A stretch of DNA of 47,611 nucleotides from an uncultured Fibrobacter sp. (GCA_946402415.1 CAMIWK010000005.1:1-47611); one strand, 5' to 3'; positions 16,301 through 25,287 are shown, counted from the stretch's first letter. The notes: generated by a model from the sequence alone, not told the origin. Numbers and translations: made by a program.

Positions 16301-19300
16301 GAACTCGGGCAGGACACTTCGGAACCGGCCTGACCACTACAGGCATCAGTACCGTTATCGTAGTAGTAAATGGGGGTGCAACTCTTGCTATCAAACCATC
16401 CAGAGTGACCGACCCAGGGCTCTACCGTCGTCTCTGTGGGGATTACCCCGTCGGTTGCCACGGCAGAGAAGGAGCACTTGACCGTTGGGTAGGTGTCCCA
16501 GCAACCATCGGCGCCGTAGTCATCGCTGCTCCAGCCGATACCGTAAATTTTGAAGTTGGGATCCGCCATACTGAAACCTACGTACTCGTGATTGCGATTG
16601 GCATAGCTTTCGGGCAGGTTGTACAGCTTGATAGAAGTAGTATAGGTGTCTGGGGTCTCGTAGTAGTTCCCAGAGAACACAATCAGTTCTAGGGTACTGG
16701 AGTCGGTAAGAATAGCCTCAACCATCACCATAGAAGAAGGAGAGGCGGATAGGGCGGCGCCGTCCCTCTTGGGGAGAGCCGAGAGGCAGTTTTCTGTTCC
16801 TGCATTGGGGCAAAGGCTTGCTTCTACCTTGCCTTCGGTGTTCACGAACACATTCAACATCAGGAACTCGGTGCCTGTCGCATTGGAGTGGAGTAGAAAA
16901 CCGGATTTTGCAATCTTTGGCGAATTCTTTCCAAAACTGGATGTGACCTTGGGTAGCTGGACTAGTGCCTTGAGAGTTCCCCGGAGGCCTGCCTCTACGG
17001 TGCTCATAACCTTCACAGCTTCGCGAGTGGAGCGACTGCTCCTCCTGGAGGCAGCGTTGTCTATGGAGATGCTCTCGTAGGTGTCCTCGATGTCGCTCAG
17101 GGTCCCCTCGATCAGGTGCCATTTGGAGTTGGTGAAGGAACCACCCTCGATGGCATTCACGCACACGTCATCTACTGCGTTACCGCACTTGTCTATGCAG
17201 TACTTGTTGTTGCCACTGCGGCATTCTACGCCACCCTCCTTGAATTCATCAAAGAAGCAATGTTTATCCACCTCGCCGAAGTGGGCGTACAAGACGGCCT
17301 TATTGTCTTTTATGATGAAGCTCGTGTAGTTGGAGCTGGTGATCGGCTCTGTGGTGGGACAGGTAATGCCACCATTGTTTTCGCATTTCCAGTAGTTGAA
17401 GTTCTCATTTTCGCCATCGCTCTTTAGAATAGAAACATTTACAGTCTCGCCACTGTATAGGTCCATTGTACACGCTTTTGGATTATTGTCTTTGACCTCA
17501 TTGTAGTAGCAAGTGAGAGAGCGCGTGTTGGCATCAATTGTTACGTGAGGGTTATTGCCCGAACCCACGTCGCCTACGAATCCTACCTTTACGGAGCTCT
17601 TGCGGGCCTTGGCTATGGCCTTGAGTGTGTAGATTTTGTCTGCCTCGATGGTACTGCGGTCGAGCGCATTGTCTGTTAGGGGGATGATAACTACGCAACT
17701 GCTGATAGTTTTTGCCTCTAGAGTAAGGGTGCCTGTACCACCAGCGGGAACCTCCCAGGAGTTATTCGTGTCCTTGATGGCTGCGAATATAGAAGGCTCC
17801 ACCCAGATGGAATCTACGGGACAATCGGGCCATTCCAAAGAACCACGGTGGCCTGCCGCGGGACAGTCATCTGGCAAGGCATTACAGTATTCATCAATTT
17901 CTTCATCAGAAGGGTTGACACGGTTGATTGTGGCCAGATTGGAAACGTGTAGTTCTGAAATGAAGGGCCAAGTGACGGCATACCCTTCGCCACCCAGCAA
18001 CTGGAAGAACATTGTCCCGTTGCTCGCGCCGTCGGTGGTCACGTCAAACAGCTTCAGTTGACCTTCTGCTCCTTGCGGGAATGTGAATGAACATACGCCA
18101 TTGTTTAGGTGTGGTTCGTATTCCTCGTTCATTTGGTAGCTCCATCCAGAAGTCGTTGACGTGGGACATGCGACCAGGACTGTTATGGGAGTAGCATGAG
18201 CGGGAATGTTGGCGTGAACCTGGGCAGTGCCTGTGGGGGACATTTCCTGGACCGTTTCAACGAAGGATACTTGTGGAGCGCTGCCCAATACCCCGTTGAC
18301 GACCACCCAGAATGGAACGTTTGAGTATCCTGGGACTGTTGCACTGGCGTTGCACCTATAGACTTTCTGATCCAAGAGAACGCCGGCAGCCTCATTGTAG
18401 AGGTCTCCTGCCGGAAGGCCTGCCGCACACTGGACATTGACCTTGTTGGACGTTAAGTCAGAACCGTTCAGGGGAACAATGCTGTAATAGTCAGAGAGCT
18501 TGCCGTAGGGATCCCTAGGCAGGTAGATTATTCTCGGCAGTACAATGAAAGACGGATCTAGGGAAGGAGTATTGCCGTCATCACCCATGATCAGGTTTTC
18601 CCTGCCGGCATACTGGGTTTCTACGGTCACTCCCAACTGTGGAGCCATGGAGATGTAATAGGAATCCTTGCCTCCGTCGATAACTTCCAGATTGCCGCCG
18701 CCGGCGGCATTACCGCCTTCTCCGTCACCCTCGTTTCCTCCACCGCCGCATCCGCCACTGCCGTCATTCTGGCAGATGACTCCGGCATCGGTTAGATCTT
18801 GGACTAGGGCTTGATCGAAGTTCAATATAGAAGACTGGAATTTTGTCGTTGCACAGGCGCGAGCGGGAGCATACAGAGTTCCCGTTAGGTTGAGCTGTCC
18901 AGATTCGCCAATATTTTTGTTTGTGTAAATGAAGTAGTGCTCCACGATTTGCTGGACGTAATTAGCTCCGTTTCTAAGAAAAAGGAAAACCTTTGTATCG
19001 GCGGTAGTTCGAGGCAGTCCGTTTTGCCCCGCTTGAAGGCGATTGTCTACGACAATGATGAACTTGCCTTTTAGGGGTGTATTTGCGTCTGGGTTATAGT
19101 TTTGTCCTGGACTGCCTCCGGTTATGTGGACCACCAGGTAGCCGTTGTAGAGGTTTGCATCCCTTTTGGTATCATCTTCTGCATTTTCCTTGTAGCAGTT
19201 GTTTAGAGTTGTCTCAAAGCCACTTTGTGGCCAGGTGGTAATACTTGCAGCACATCCCTTTGTGGCATATGGCAGGTATGCCAGAGAATCCGTTATCAGG

Positions 19301-21261
19301 GGGTCGTCTACGAGGAACTTGGAACCGTCGCATCCTTCATCACTTTCTTCCCAGATGTTGAAACAGTCTTCCATTACAGACTCGGCACAGGCAAACTCTC
19401 TTTCATCGGGCATGGTATTTGACACCGTACCGTTGGCCCTGAACCAAGGCGTCACGCGGCAATCGGGGCGGTAGGTATCACCTTGCTTTTTCTTGCAGTA
19501 TGGAGAGCCCGTTGCCTTACCTCCATTCATGTCGTAGTTATAGCCGTTGTAGTTTTTCAGGTCGTAGAAGACATTGCCACCCACAATGTAGGCTCCTATT
19601 GGCGTTGGAACCTTAAATTTTGAATTGATTTGTCCTTCGTCCAATCTCCATACATCGTAATAGAAGTTATAGTCGCTATCGTAATTTAGCTGCATCCATT
19701 GCGCATTATATTGATCGGCGGCAATCCAATATCGCCAATCGGAATTATTGTACACTTTAAAATCAACATCGGTTGTGCCACCGGGGTAATACATGGCGTA
19801 TTTGTTGTCGCCTGCTGAAATCTGGTACTGATTGTAGGGCTTGTAGGTGCTGTCTCCCCAAAAATGCCAACCATTGTCGAAATATTCCACGTAAAAGGTT
19901 TTATTTCCGTTGCCTAGCCATGGCTCATAATTTGTTGAATTGCCCCAGGAGCCACAAATGTCCTTGTTGCTTGCGCTTACAGGATTATTATCTGTTCCTC
20001 CAACGCCCTTTCGAATTTGCCATTTATCTCCTGATGACTTCTGCGATGAGCAATATTTTCTGGATCCTGATATTTCCCTGACCCCCTTGTTTTTGAGGGA
20101 ACTGTTGAATGTTGCCAGGGATATGGCGCTTGCGATATAGGCTGTTGACGAGGAGTCTCCAAGGATGATTTTTTCGTAACTGCCTTGGTTGTCGCTGGTG
20201 TTGACTAAACGTCTTCCTGAACCATAGTTTTCAATTGAACCGTACCAAAGGTTTCTGGGCCCCGGCATCCACACGTTCCCATTTACAACGAAGGGATCCG
20301 TGGTTGCCTTTGAGACAATGGCACCGGAGTCGGAGACGCACAGGTTACCTCCGATTCTTGTTGCTCGGTCGCTGGCATCTTGGGCGGTTTGGTAGAATCC
20401 GTTTACGGTCATGTTGCCGTCAATAATCATGGATCCCGTACCGCTATGTTTGCCATCCCCGTTGAAGTAGACGTTGCCGAAGGCCTTTTTGATAAGTCCG
20501 TCGAAGTTTCCGCCTACATAAAAGTCAGTTGTTGTAATACCGTTATTCTCAATGGACGCATTGCCGCCAATACAACCGGTTTGTCCTATTTTCAAGTCGT
20601 TACCCGATAGGGAGATGTTACCCGTCACAATCCAGTTGTTGTCTACCTCTGGAGGGTTTCCGCTCCAGTTGCCGTTTACCACTGCTGATGTCATTACCAC
20701 CTTGCCTGCGGAGGTATACGACCCACCATAGTACGCGAAATTGAAGTCGATGTTTGCGTGGTGCTGCACTTGTGGTATCGTTACCTGGTACAGACCGTCC
20801 ACGTTCAAGATGGCCACCTCGTTATGGTAGGCTGCAGCTACTTCATTTCCGTTGATCTCATTTTTTCGGGCAAGACCTTGAGACACAATTTTTAGCTTAT
20901 AAGTAGTGTTTTGAACGTTTACTCCAGTAAGCCATACGTGGAAATCCTGCCCATTCCGCTGCAGGGAGCGAAGACGGCTATCCAGGTTTATCGACTTGCG
21001 AGTGCCATCAGGGAGCTTGTTTTCGGCACTCATGTACTGCCTAATGAGCGCGCCCACGTCGTTGCCATGGAACGTCATCCAGGTGCGGGCATTGTCAATG
21101 CCGGCAACGGCACTCTGGTAGGCCTCGCGTTGCATCATGCGGCTGCCGCTGGAGCGGCCTTCGCTAGATATCCATTTGTAAGTGGCTGTGGCGGCGATGG
21201 TGGCCACCAGCATAAAGAGAAGTACTGTGACAAGGGAAACGCCCTGTTTTCCGAAATACAT
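13387..21261 (-). CDS. giant PilX/GspK-type pilin-adhesin, copy A
   Basis: 2624 residues; start supported by AGGAGGG, which overlaps the stop of the upstream gene. The N-terminus GKQGVSLVTVLLFMLVATIA is a prepilin signal with cleavage after Gly7 and no Glu at +5, as in GspK/PilX tip pilins, followed by MMQREAYQSAVAGIDNARTW. Residues ~170-345 are beta-helix-like repeats rich in VxGNxxxxG. A Gly-rich linker lies near ~845-870. A body with many Cys pairs follows, with a lamin-G/lectin-like stretch near ~1340-1540 and a Cys-rich segment (YGADGCWDTYPTVKCSF) near ~1583. A poly-serine linker at ~2047-2067 begins a tail of Ig/PKD-like modules ending DVPSGGSVQIHCW. The first ~2045 residues closely match copy B; the tail does not. 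Likely a pilus-tip adhesin; ligand unknown. It is last in an operon of four. Confidence 0.85.
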   Translation of the reverse strand: MYFGKQGVSLVTVLLFMLVATIAATATYKWISSEGRSSGSRMMQREAYQSAVAGIDNARTWMTFHGNDVGALIRQYMSAENKLPDGTRKSINLDSRLRSLQRNGQDFHVWLTGVNVQNTTYKLKIVSQGLARKNEINGNEVAAAYHNEVAILNVDGLYQVTIPQVQHHANIDFNFAYYGGSYTSAGKVVMTSAVVNGNWSGNPPEVDNNWIVTGNISLSGNDLKIGQTGCIGGNASIENNGITTTDFYVGGNFDGLIKKAFGNVYFNGDGKHSGTGSMIIDGNMTVNGFYQTAQDASDRATRIGGNLCVSDSGAIVSKATTDPFVVNGNVWMPGPRNLWYGSIENYGSGRRLVNTSDNQGSYEKIILGDSSSTAYIASAISLATFNSSLKNKGVREISGSRKYCSSQKSSGDKWQIRKGVGGTDNNPVSASNKDICGSWGNSTNYEPWLGNGNKTFYVEYFDNGWHFWGDSTYKPYNQYQISAGDNKYAMYYPGGTTDVDFKVYNNSDWRYWIAADQYNAQWMQLNYDSDYNFYYDVWRLDEGQINSKFKVPTPIGAYIVGGNVFYDLKNYNGYNYDMNGGKATGSPYCKKKQGDTYRPDCRVTPWFRANGTVSNTMPDEREFACAESVMEDCFNIWEESDEGCDGSKFLVDDPLITDSLAYLPYATKGCAASITTWPQSGFETTLNNCYKENAEDDTKRDANLYNGYLVVHITGGSPGQNYNPDANTPLKGKFIIVVDNRLQAGQNGLPRTTADTKVFLFLRNGANYVQQIVEHYFIYTNKNIGESGQLNLTGTLYAPARACATTKFQSSILNFDQALVQDLTDAGVICQNDGSGGCGGGGNEGDGEGGNAAGGGNLEVIDGGKDSYYISMAPQLGVTVETQYAGRENLIMGDDGNTPSLDPSFIVLPRIIYLPRDPYGKLSDYYSIVPLNGSDLTSNKVNVQCAAGLPAGDLYNEAAGVLLDQKVYRCNASATVPGYSNVPFWVVVNGVLGSAPQVSFVETVQEMSPTGTAQVHANIPAHATPITVLVACPTSTTSGWSYQMNEEYEPHLNNGVCSFTFPQGAEGQLKLFDVTTDGASNGTMFFQLLGGEGYAVTWPFISELHVSNLATINRVNPSDEEIDEYCNALPDDCPAAGHRGSLEWPDCPVDSIWVEPSIFAAIKDTNNSWEVPAGGTGTLTLEAKTISSCVVIIPLTDNALDRSTIEADKIYTLKAIAKARKSSVKVGFVGDVGSGNNPHVTIDANTRSLTCYYNEVKDNNPKACTMDLYSGETVNVSILKSDGENENFNYWKCENNGGITCPTTEPITSSNYTSFIIKDNKAVLYAHFGEVDKHCFFDEFKEGGVECRSGNNKYCIDKCGNAVDDVCVNAIEGGSFTNSKWHLIEGTLSDIEDTYESISIDNAASRRSSRSTREAVKVMSTVEAGLRGTLKALVQLPKVTSSFGKNSPKIAKSGFLLHSNATGTEFLMLNVFVNTEGKVEASLCPNAGTENCLSALPKRDGAALSASPSSMVMVEAILTDSSTLELIVFSGNYYETPDTYTTSIKLYNLPESYANRNHEYVGFSMADPNFKIYGIGWSSDDYGADGCWDTYPTVKCSFSAVATDGVIPTETTVEPWVGHSGWFDSKSCTPIYYYDNGTDACSGQAGSEVSCPSSGYYFSNIGAGQHGYRDNGVDVKAAKAWLNCFSTDNKVVAWAAGTQRAHCGMFWTGKFTECTSHADLGSLSAISSGGTEGTITLTGTVNLRGSTLNISLENPNNSQMEVWLLSKNNTWGADDFASNAERFSGTTASFDVVESFADGAQGFDPENVKQVVIKNLGDGTVSNVSVSSSCKNAVGISNCQVSYNEANSRWEVSADVSNKSKVSGYAVTGQVASSTVDAASTSEQPSLWTSGTSVDRATWYIDHNPYESYQGSTFNFSASITNASGETISTTCTPAVTIGSISCSDATSSNIASGAAWPAFNFKLNNCPQNSCDYEILFDDGLLSGNTACTDGPCSGSGGGNQGLSKTKSGNAEECTTEGGCSHSYEVRSSNDDKPFTPCNVSFKVLPLSSSSSAEESSSSSVASSSSTNVTTNCSFTNSDYKPGEDAYFQFTNLKSGGNPISGLSYKLVAPTGSGISDITGTTNNNSVIQLSKITVGTNTGGTYTLYINNTQACTATLTLKDFSPSNCKYENGQFKAHANNPCTGSACTWRIMKGTDTPSTGTAVASGSWTNNDINPSISGKGKYTLWINDIKYDDCSITIKPDVTCPSTKKSFTINQTATFKAASLSNCDGGCDYRLERTSGGVAFASSDAGTYTSASTGVTFAENPSVAEDNIAYTFTVFDHDDHTIKDTCQGVMAFTAGATCAEITQSMGGNGTVTGTLSNGCAIITIDKICTGMQIEIQSCKGKTVTWNGAPITLNNNDNGYWSGTNPAPNLVNRLDVPDCPTSKINKVYLDNCSSVSPASTAPSIASCPSSAVTVKPGTSIPMPMTVSNCKVVGGCSYTISASGQSTISGTTYGTSVPPFTGATVDKTTITYTLSVSNSAGSATPCSFSVTYDSDAREEANASGNNTFGPGKYKLYCNGQSGSKNMQTGNCNGGTSGKAWFDPAISFYNDYGGCNGQASVTFPLNLDVPSGGSVQIHCW
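15130..21261 (-). repeat. conserved 6.1-kb arm of the inverted duplication (copy A)
   Basis: Codes the part of giant protein A that aligns with copy B (28051-34270) on the opposite strand. Similarity is strongest around 16500-17600, where whole segments of 20 or more residues agree, and ends at the CNVSF segment just before the poly-serine linker. Boundary estimated by eye. Confidence 0.75.
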
Positions 21262-21270
21262 AAATCCCTC

Positions 21271-22794
21271 CTAGTCGCTGGGTCCGTTGCTTGGGGTAGA
21301 AATGACCAGAGTGTCGCTACCCACCTCGCCATTATTGATGACCGATAGAACCAAACGAAAAGCCTTAACATTCTTTTTGTCCCTAAGCTGCGGAGCATAG
21401 CCCTCGTTGAACTGGTACGTCGATGACGCTACCTTGCGGAGCCTTAGGTTCTCTATGGTGAGTGTGCCGTCGTGGGCTAAAGGTGAATAGAACGAGAAGG
21501 TGAAGGCGATGCACACGTCGTCGATTTCTTCGGGAACGGTGAAACGCATAATCCTTCTTCCGTTGCCTCGATTCCGATCTAGTGGTGGGAAGAACATAAA
21601 GTCATCTAGAATGGTCTCCCCGTGTTCATTCTTGGGAACCTTTCCTGTACTGTAATTTCGAAATCCCACGGACATATGGTCTTTCCCTGGAACGAAGAGA
21701 AGGCTTCTGTCCACATTGTTCACGGGTAGAGGCATGTTAAAGGAAAGCTCGTACTCGACGTCGTTTTCCAGACGAATGCGACCGCCGCTAGGTCCATATG
21801 TTCCGCAGGCCTTCTGCCAATGTAGGTTGCCGTCGTTCCACTTACCGATAGCGACAAGCTGGTTGAACCTGCGGTTTTCCATGGTTAGCGTGTCTTCGGC
21901 GTTGTTATCCCAGTTCGAATGGAAAGGCCCCACTTCGCCGGTTACCAATTTTCCTCCTAGTCGCTGACTATTGCCAGAGGCATTCATAGTACCGCTTTCA
22001 TTTGCTACGAGTACGGGCAAGTACAAATCATCATCATTTGTTGAGCTTTCGAATGTTTTCCTTCTGGGGACTAGCCTAAAGTAGTTTGCGGTTGCGTCCG
22101 TTAACGTGTCCGTTGAAGTGTCTGGAGGGAAAATGCGTATGTTCTCCACTTTGGTCCGGGGCTCGGCTGGGAGAACCTTGAAGTTGGTTACTCCGGATGC
22201 AATTTCCACCGCATATTGCTTGGCTGTTAGGGCAGATTCGCCCTTCGGCCGGCAGAGGTCCGTGTTGATAATGCTTCCGCTGAGGGGCTCATCAATCGTG
22301 CGGCAGGAGCGCTTTAGAATATTGTTTTCTACGTACCAGTGGGCTTCTTCGACCGCCTGAAAACGGCCATCGCTATCGTAACGAACATATCGGATGAATA
22401 GACTGTCTACGTGGTCTGGATCGTTGGAAGCGACAAATCGAAATGATGATGAATCTCTTTGAGACTCCGTTGCGTTGTTTGGGTCCATATATACGGAATC
22501 ACGGACAGCGCCGAACTTATTGCCGTAATCCACATTGTTTAGAACGACAATTCCTTCTTCGACCGAACTCTTCGCTCCCATTTGGGAAAGATCCGCCTTG
22601 AACAGTGTAGCCACGTTTTCTGCATCCTGGGTAGCGCGGAGCATGTTCTGGGTACGCACGCGGAACTTGGTGGAGTCGGTAAAGGCGCGGCCGGCGATTA
22701 TGACTATGACACCCAGAAGTCCCATATAGACCACGAGTTCCATTAGCGTGAAACCGCGCTTCGGTTTATTACGAACGACTTTTTCATTAATCAT
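21271..22794 (-). CDS. PilW/GspJ-like minor pilin, copy A
   Basis: 507 residues from the ATG that overlaps the upstream stop (ATGA). KPKRGFTLMELVVYMGLLGV carries a full prepilin signal (Gly, Phe+1, Glu+5). The stalk continues IVIIAGRAFTDSTKFRVRTQ and a large head domain follows, roughly twice the usual PilW size. Conserved stretches shared with copy B (26611-28041) include EEAHWYVENNILKR, KDHMSVGFRNYS, DDFMFFPPLDRNRGNG and the end STPSNGPSD. The C-terminal half (~250-500) looks like a beta-sandwich module, perhaps carbohydrate-binding, but I cannot name it. Ten bases separate its stop from the giant gene, whose ribosome site overlaps the stop. It should sit just under the giant protein in the tip complex. 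Confidence 0.8.
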   Translation of the reverse strand: MINEKVVRNKPKRGFTLMELVVYMGLLGVIVIIAGRAFTDSTKFRVRTQNMLRATQDAENVATLFKADLSQMGAKSSVEEGIVVLNNVDYGNKFGAVRDSVYMDPNNATESQRDSSSFRFVASNDPDHVDSLFIRYVRYDSDGRFQAVEEAHWYVENNILKRSCRTIDEPLSGSIINTDLCRPKGESALTAKQYAVEIASGVTNFKVLPAEPRTKVENIRIFPPDTSTDTLTDATANYFRLVPRRKTFESSTNDDDLYLPVLVANESGTMNASGNSQRLGGKLVTGEVGPFHSNWDNNAEDTLTMENRRFNQLVAIGKWNDGNLHWQKACGTYGPSGGRIRLENDVEYELSFNMPLPVNNVDRSLLFVPGKDHMSVGFRNYSTGKVPKNEHGETILDDFMFFPPLDRNRGNGRRIMRFTVPEEIDDVCIAFTFSFYSPLAHDGTLTIENLRLRKVASSTYQFNEGYAPQLRDKKNVKAFRLVLSVINNGEVGSDTLVISTPSNGPSD

Positions 22795-23330
22795 CGTATT
22801 ACCCCCATAACGTTGATTGCATGAATGGGGTTCGGTCCCGCGGGCCAACTGACCTTGACGTTGATGCGTTTGGCGTAGACATGGGAAAGAGGGTCTCCCT
22901 CTAGTACGGTAGGGTCCTTGACAATCCAAGATGAATTTTCCGCCTGATAGAGTTCATCTCGGTCCACCCAGACCGTACAGGCGTAGGTGACCTTCATGTC
23001 CGGTCCATAGCCATCTGGACGGTTCCAGACTCGCGTCACTTCGAGAGGAAGCGGAAGTATGTTTCCCTCTTCATCTTTGGGAAGTACCTCTTCGTAGAAG
23101 TTCGCAAGCCCTAGTGCGCCCAAGCTATCAATAATGTTCTGGGCTACTTCGGTAGCGCCGTCGCGACTACGTATGCGTAATAGGGCTTCGCGGTTGCCCT
23201 TCTGCAGGTTGGACACTGCTGTGTAGAGGATGCCGAGCACCAGGGCCGCTACTACGACCTCCATTATGCCAATGCCACGTTTCTTGTGGATGCGTGGATT
23301 CTGTTTGTGTGTGCGTTGCTTGTACATCAT
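22791..23330 (-). CDS. PilV/GspI-like minor pilin, copy A
   Basis: 179 residues if translation starts at the first of two adjacent ATGs; the second gives 178. HKKRGIGIMEVVVAALVLGI is a prepilin signal with Gly, Ile+1 and Glu+5. The next segment YTAVSNLQKGNREALLRIRSRDGATEVAQNIIDSLGALGLA is almost the same as in copy B (26090-26614). The head domain contains a single cysteine and ends WPAGPNPIHAINVMGVIR. The start lies four bases after the preceding stop, and the stop overlaps the PilW start, so the operon is translationally coupled. Confidence 0.8.
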   Translation of the reverse strand: MMYKQRTHKQNPRIHKKRGIGIMEVVVAALVLGILYTAVSNLQKGNREALLRIRSRDGATEVAQNIIDSLGALGLANFYEEVLPKDEEGNILPLPLEVTRVWNRPDGYGPDMKVTYACTVWVDRDELYQAENSSWIVKDPTVLEGDPLSHVYAKRINVKVSWPAGPNPIHAINVMGVIR

Positions 23331-23334
23331 CTTG

Positions 23335-23892
23335 CTATATCCCCGACCAGTCCCCGTCATCGAACTTCATCATAGGCATAAAACGGTTGCTGTTCTTTAC
23401 CTTGGCTGCGGCCCCGTACTTACCTTGGCCTCCGTATTGCACGGCGAAAAACCCCTGGATAGGGGCGGCGGACAACCCGCGTCTGGGCGTGAATTCCGCT
23501 CCGTCTTCTGCAAGATTTACTCCACCGAGTGTTTCGGTGGCAGAGACCTCGCTGCTTTGGAGGATCCTGTTTGGACTTTCGAGCAGGAGACCGTCAACCC
23601 TGCTAACATTGTTTAGCCCGCCACCAGTTACCTCTGAGCAATTTCCCATATAGGTTCCCAAATTCTGGGCGTCTTCTCGCACAACACATAGCGTTGTATT
23701 CAACCGACGGGCTTCATTAGCGGTACGTTCCATAAAGGCGGTTACGTTTAGAGTGGCATCTTTGACACGTGCATTGGCCACAGCACTTTGGAGCCCTGCG
23801 ACTCCCAGGCCTGAAAGGATGCCCATGATGGCGATTACCGCTATCACCTCGGAGAGAGTAACTCCTGCCTTATATTTTGAACAGCTCAACAT
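23335..23892 (-). CDS. FimT/GspH-like minor pilin, copy A
   Basis: 185 residues from ATG; a TTG 15 codons upstream is possible but would lengthen the leader. KYKAGVTLSEVIAVIAIMGI gives a prepilin signal with Gly, Val+1 and Glu+5. The helix continues LSGLGVAGLQSAVANARVKDA, and the head has cysteines in CVVRED and MGNCSEV that could pair. The C-terminus GFFAVQYGG...DWSGI matches copy B (25495-26079) closely. It is the first gene of the minus-strand operon and probably starts from the promoter at 24001-24028, with a leader of about 100 bases. It follows the recombinase gene on the same strand after 209 bases, so read-through from that gene is also possible. Confidence 0.8.
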   Translation of the reverse strand: MLSCSKYKAGVTLSEVIAVIAIMGILSGLGVAGLQSAVANARVKDATLNVTAFMERTANEARRLNTTLCVVREDAQNLGTYMGNCSEVTGGGLNNVSRVDGLLLESPNRILQSSEVSATETLGGVNLAEDGAEFTPRRGLSAAPIQGFFAVQYGGQGKYGAAAKVKNSNRFMPMMKFDDGDWSGI

Positions 23893-24000
23893 ATAAATTA
23901 GTCCACCAAAAAGTATCTTACTCGTTTTTACACACAAGTTTATCTATGCAGACAAACGCGGGACGCGTTACTACGCATTCCGTCTTTCTAAAATAGCTTG

Positions 24001-24028
24001 TATATATTTTTCCTTTAGAATAAAGGAA
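24001..24028 (-). promoter_or_regulatory. putative promoter and operator of operon A
   Basis: Reading leftward, a TATATA box (24006-24001) is preceded by a perfect palindrome TTCCTTTA-GAA-TAAAGGAA (24010-24028). The palindrome has 8-base arms and sits where a -35/spacer region would be, so a dimeric regulator bound there would control the promoter. There is no good -35 match. Confidence 0.5.
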
Positions 24029-24035
24029 TCAGCGC

Positions 24036-24071
24036 ATTGTGTGCATTATTTGAGCACACTTTTCGCACAAT
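24036..24071. repeat. nested inverted repeats between recombinase and operon A
   Basis: Outer arms ATTGTG (24036-24041) and CACAAT (24066-24071); inner arms GTGTGC (24039-24044) and GCACAC (24054-24059) around ATTATTTGA. The layout could suit a regulator or a tyrosine-recombinase core site with arm sites, but neither is shown. Confidence 0.4.
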
Positions 24072-24101
24072 CATGTACAAAAAAAATGTAAAATGCTGCT
24101 T

Positions 24102-25082
24102 TTAGATTTTTTCCGCCCACACCCGCATATCGGCGGGCATGATATGAGTATAAACGTCCAGCGTCATGGCGCTGGAACTGTGCCGCAAAAGCCGCATGGC
24201 GATAGCCACCGGGCACCCTGCCGCTGCAAGGTTCGTGGCAAAGCTATGCCGGAACTTGTGATTCGATGCCCAGCCCGCAATCCCGAGCTTCGTACACACT
24301 TTTTTTAGCTCCCGAAGGGACTTCTGCTTGTCGATTTTTAGCCCATCTCCCAGGCTCCCGAACCTTGCCAGTTCCCGTTTTAGGCGGGTGCTTATGGGGA
24401 GCACCGCAAATTTGTCGCTCTTTCCGATAACCTGGAATTTGTCCCCCAGGATATCGGCCTGCCGTAAACCCGCCGCTTCGTGAATCCTAAGCCCCGCATA
24501 GGCCATCAGGGCCCAAAGCATCCGCATCTCCCGCGAAGGGGCCGCCGCCACGATACGGTCCACCTCCTTCACGCTCCAAGAATCCCTCTCCACCTTGGTT
24601 ACCCGCCTAAAATCCACGAACTTGAATGGCTGAACCCGCTCCACCCTGTGCTCCCGATACACCCAGCTCAGAAAGCATCCGCAAACACGGCAACGGTGCC
24701 GTGCCGACTTCCCTCGGAGCGACGCATAGTATTTCCGTGCCATTCGCTCGTCGATAGCCAGCAGGTCTCCCACCCGCTGGGCATTGCACCACCCCGAAAA
24801 ATGTTCCAGAATCCGCCTGTACTGTTCCGCGCTGCCCATCTTCAGGTTCGGCCGCTCCAGAAACTCCCGCACAGCCCCTTCCATAGGCACCCCCTCCAGC
24901 GCCTCCCCGGGCATGGCAAAGCGCAGCACCAAAAGCCTCTGCAAGCATTCCTCGGCCACCTTCTTGCAAGTGGTCCCAAGCGACCTGTACGAAATCACCC
25001 CGCCCGAATTTTCCCGGAGGTACCAGGTCTTTATCCCGCGACTCTTGTGCCGCTGTACCACCGACAAACGCTTCCATTCCAT
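24102..25082 (-). CDS. tyrosine recombinase (phage-integrase family)
   Basis: 326 residues from ATG at 25082; a GTG ten codons upstream is possible. Residues ~65-150 form a SAM-like core-binding domain with three cysteines (HRCRVCGCF) that may be a metal knuckle. The catalytic domain follows with the complete set: Arg199 in YAGLRIHEAAGL, a lysine in GKSDKF (221 or 224), His275 and Arg278 in HKFRHSFAT, His301 in LLRHSS, and Tyr311 in DVYTHI. It should cut and rejoin DNA by a 3'-phosphotyrosine link. It sits exactly between two mirror-image pilin operons and is read in the same direction as operon A. It may be a leftover of the event that made the inversion, or an active switch. No attachment site was identified. 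Confidence 0.9.
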   Translation of the reverse strand: MEWKRLSVVQRHKSRGIKTWYLRENSGGVISYRSLGTTCKKVAEECLQRLLVLRFAMPGEALEGVPMEGAVREFLERPNLKMGSAEQYRRILEHFSGWCNAQRVGDLLAIDERMARKYYASLRGKSARHRCRVCGCFLSWVYREHRVERVQPFKFVDFRRVTKVERDSWSVKEVDRIVAAAPSREMRMLWALMAYAGLRIHEAAGLRQADILGDKFQVIGKSDKFAVLPISTRLKRELARFGSLGDGLKIDKQKSLRELKKVCTKLGIAGWASNHKFRHSFATNLAAAGCPVAIAMRLLRHSSSAMTLDVYTHIMPADMRVWAEKI

Positions 25083-25174
25083 GCCCCAAATAATAGGCAA
25101 AGCGGTGTGCACGGAATGTCACATGTCTCTTAAAAAGCTTCAAAAAAAGAAAAAAAACGCCCTTTTTACCCTAA

Positions 25175-25183
25175 GGGGGGGGG
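25175..25183. repeat. homopolymer of nine G
   Basis: G9 flanked by AA and CA, with CCCCCT eleven bases later. Long G runs are slippage-prone and are used for phase variation in several bacteria; here the run is intergenic, so any effect would be on promoter spacing or RNA structure. Confidence 0.75.
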
Positions 25184-25236
25184 CAGGTCTTCCCCCTGAT
25201 TTCAGCCGCGAGGCGTCTTCCATCACCCCCTTCGCC

Positions 25237-25255
25237 TAGGGGCTTGCCGCCCCTA
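25237..25255. other. hairpin in the central intergenic region
   Basis: Perfect 7-base arms TAGGGGC and GCCCCTA with loop TTGCC. No U-tract follows, so it is probably not a plain terminator. Confidence 0.5.
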
Positions 25256-25287
25256 AAACCCCAAGATATGAGACTCATTGTCAATTT

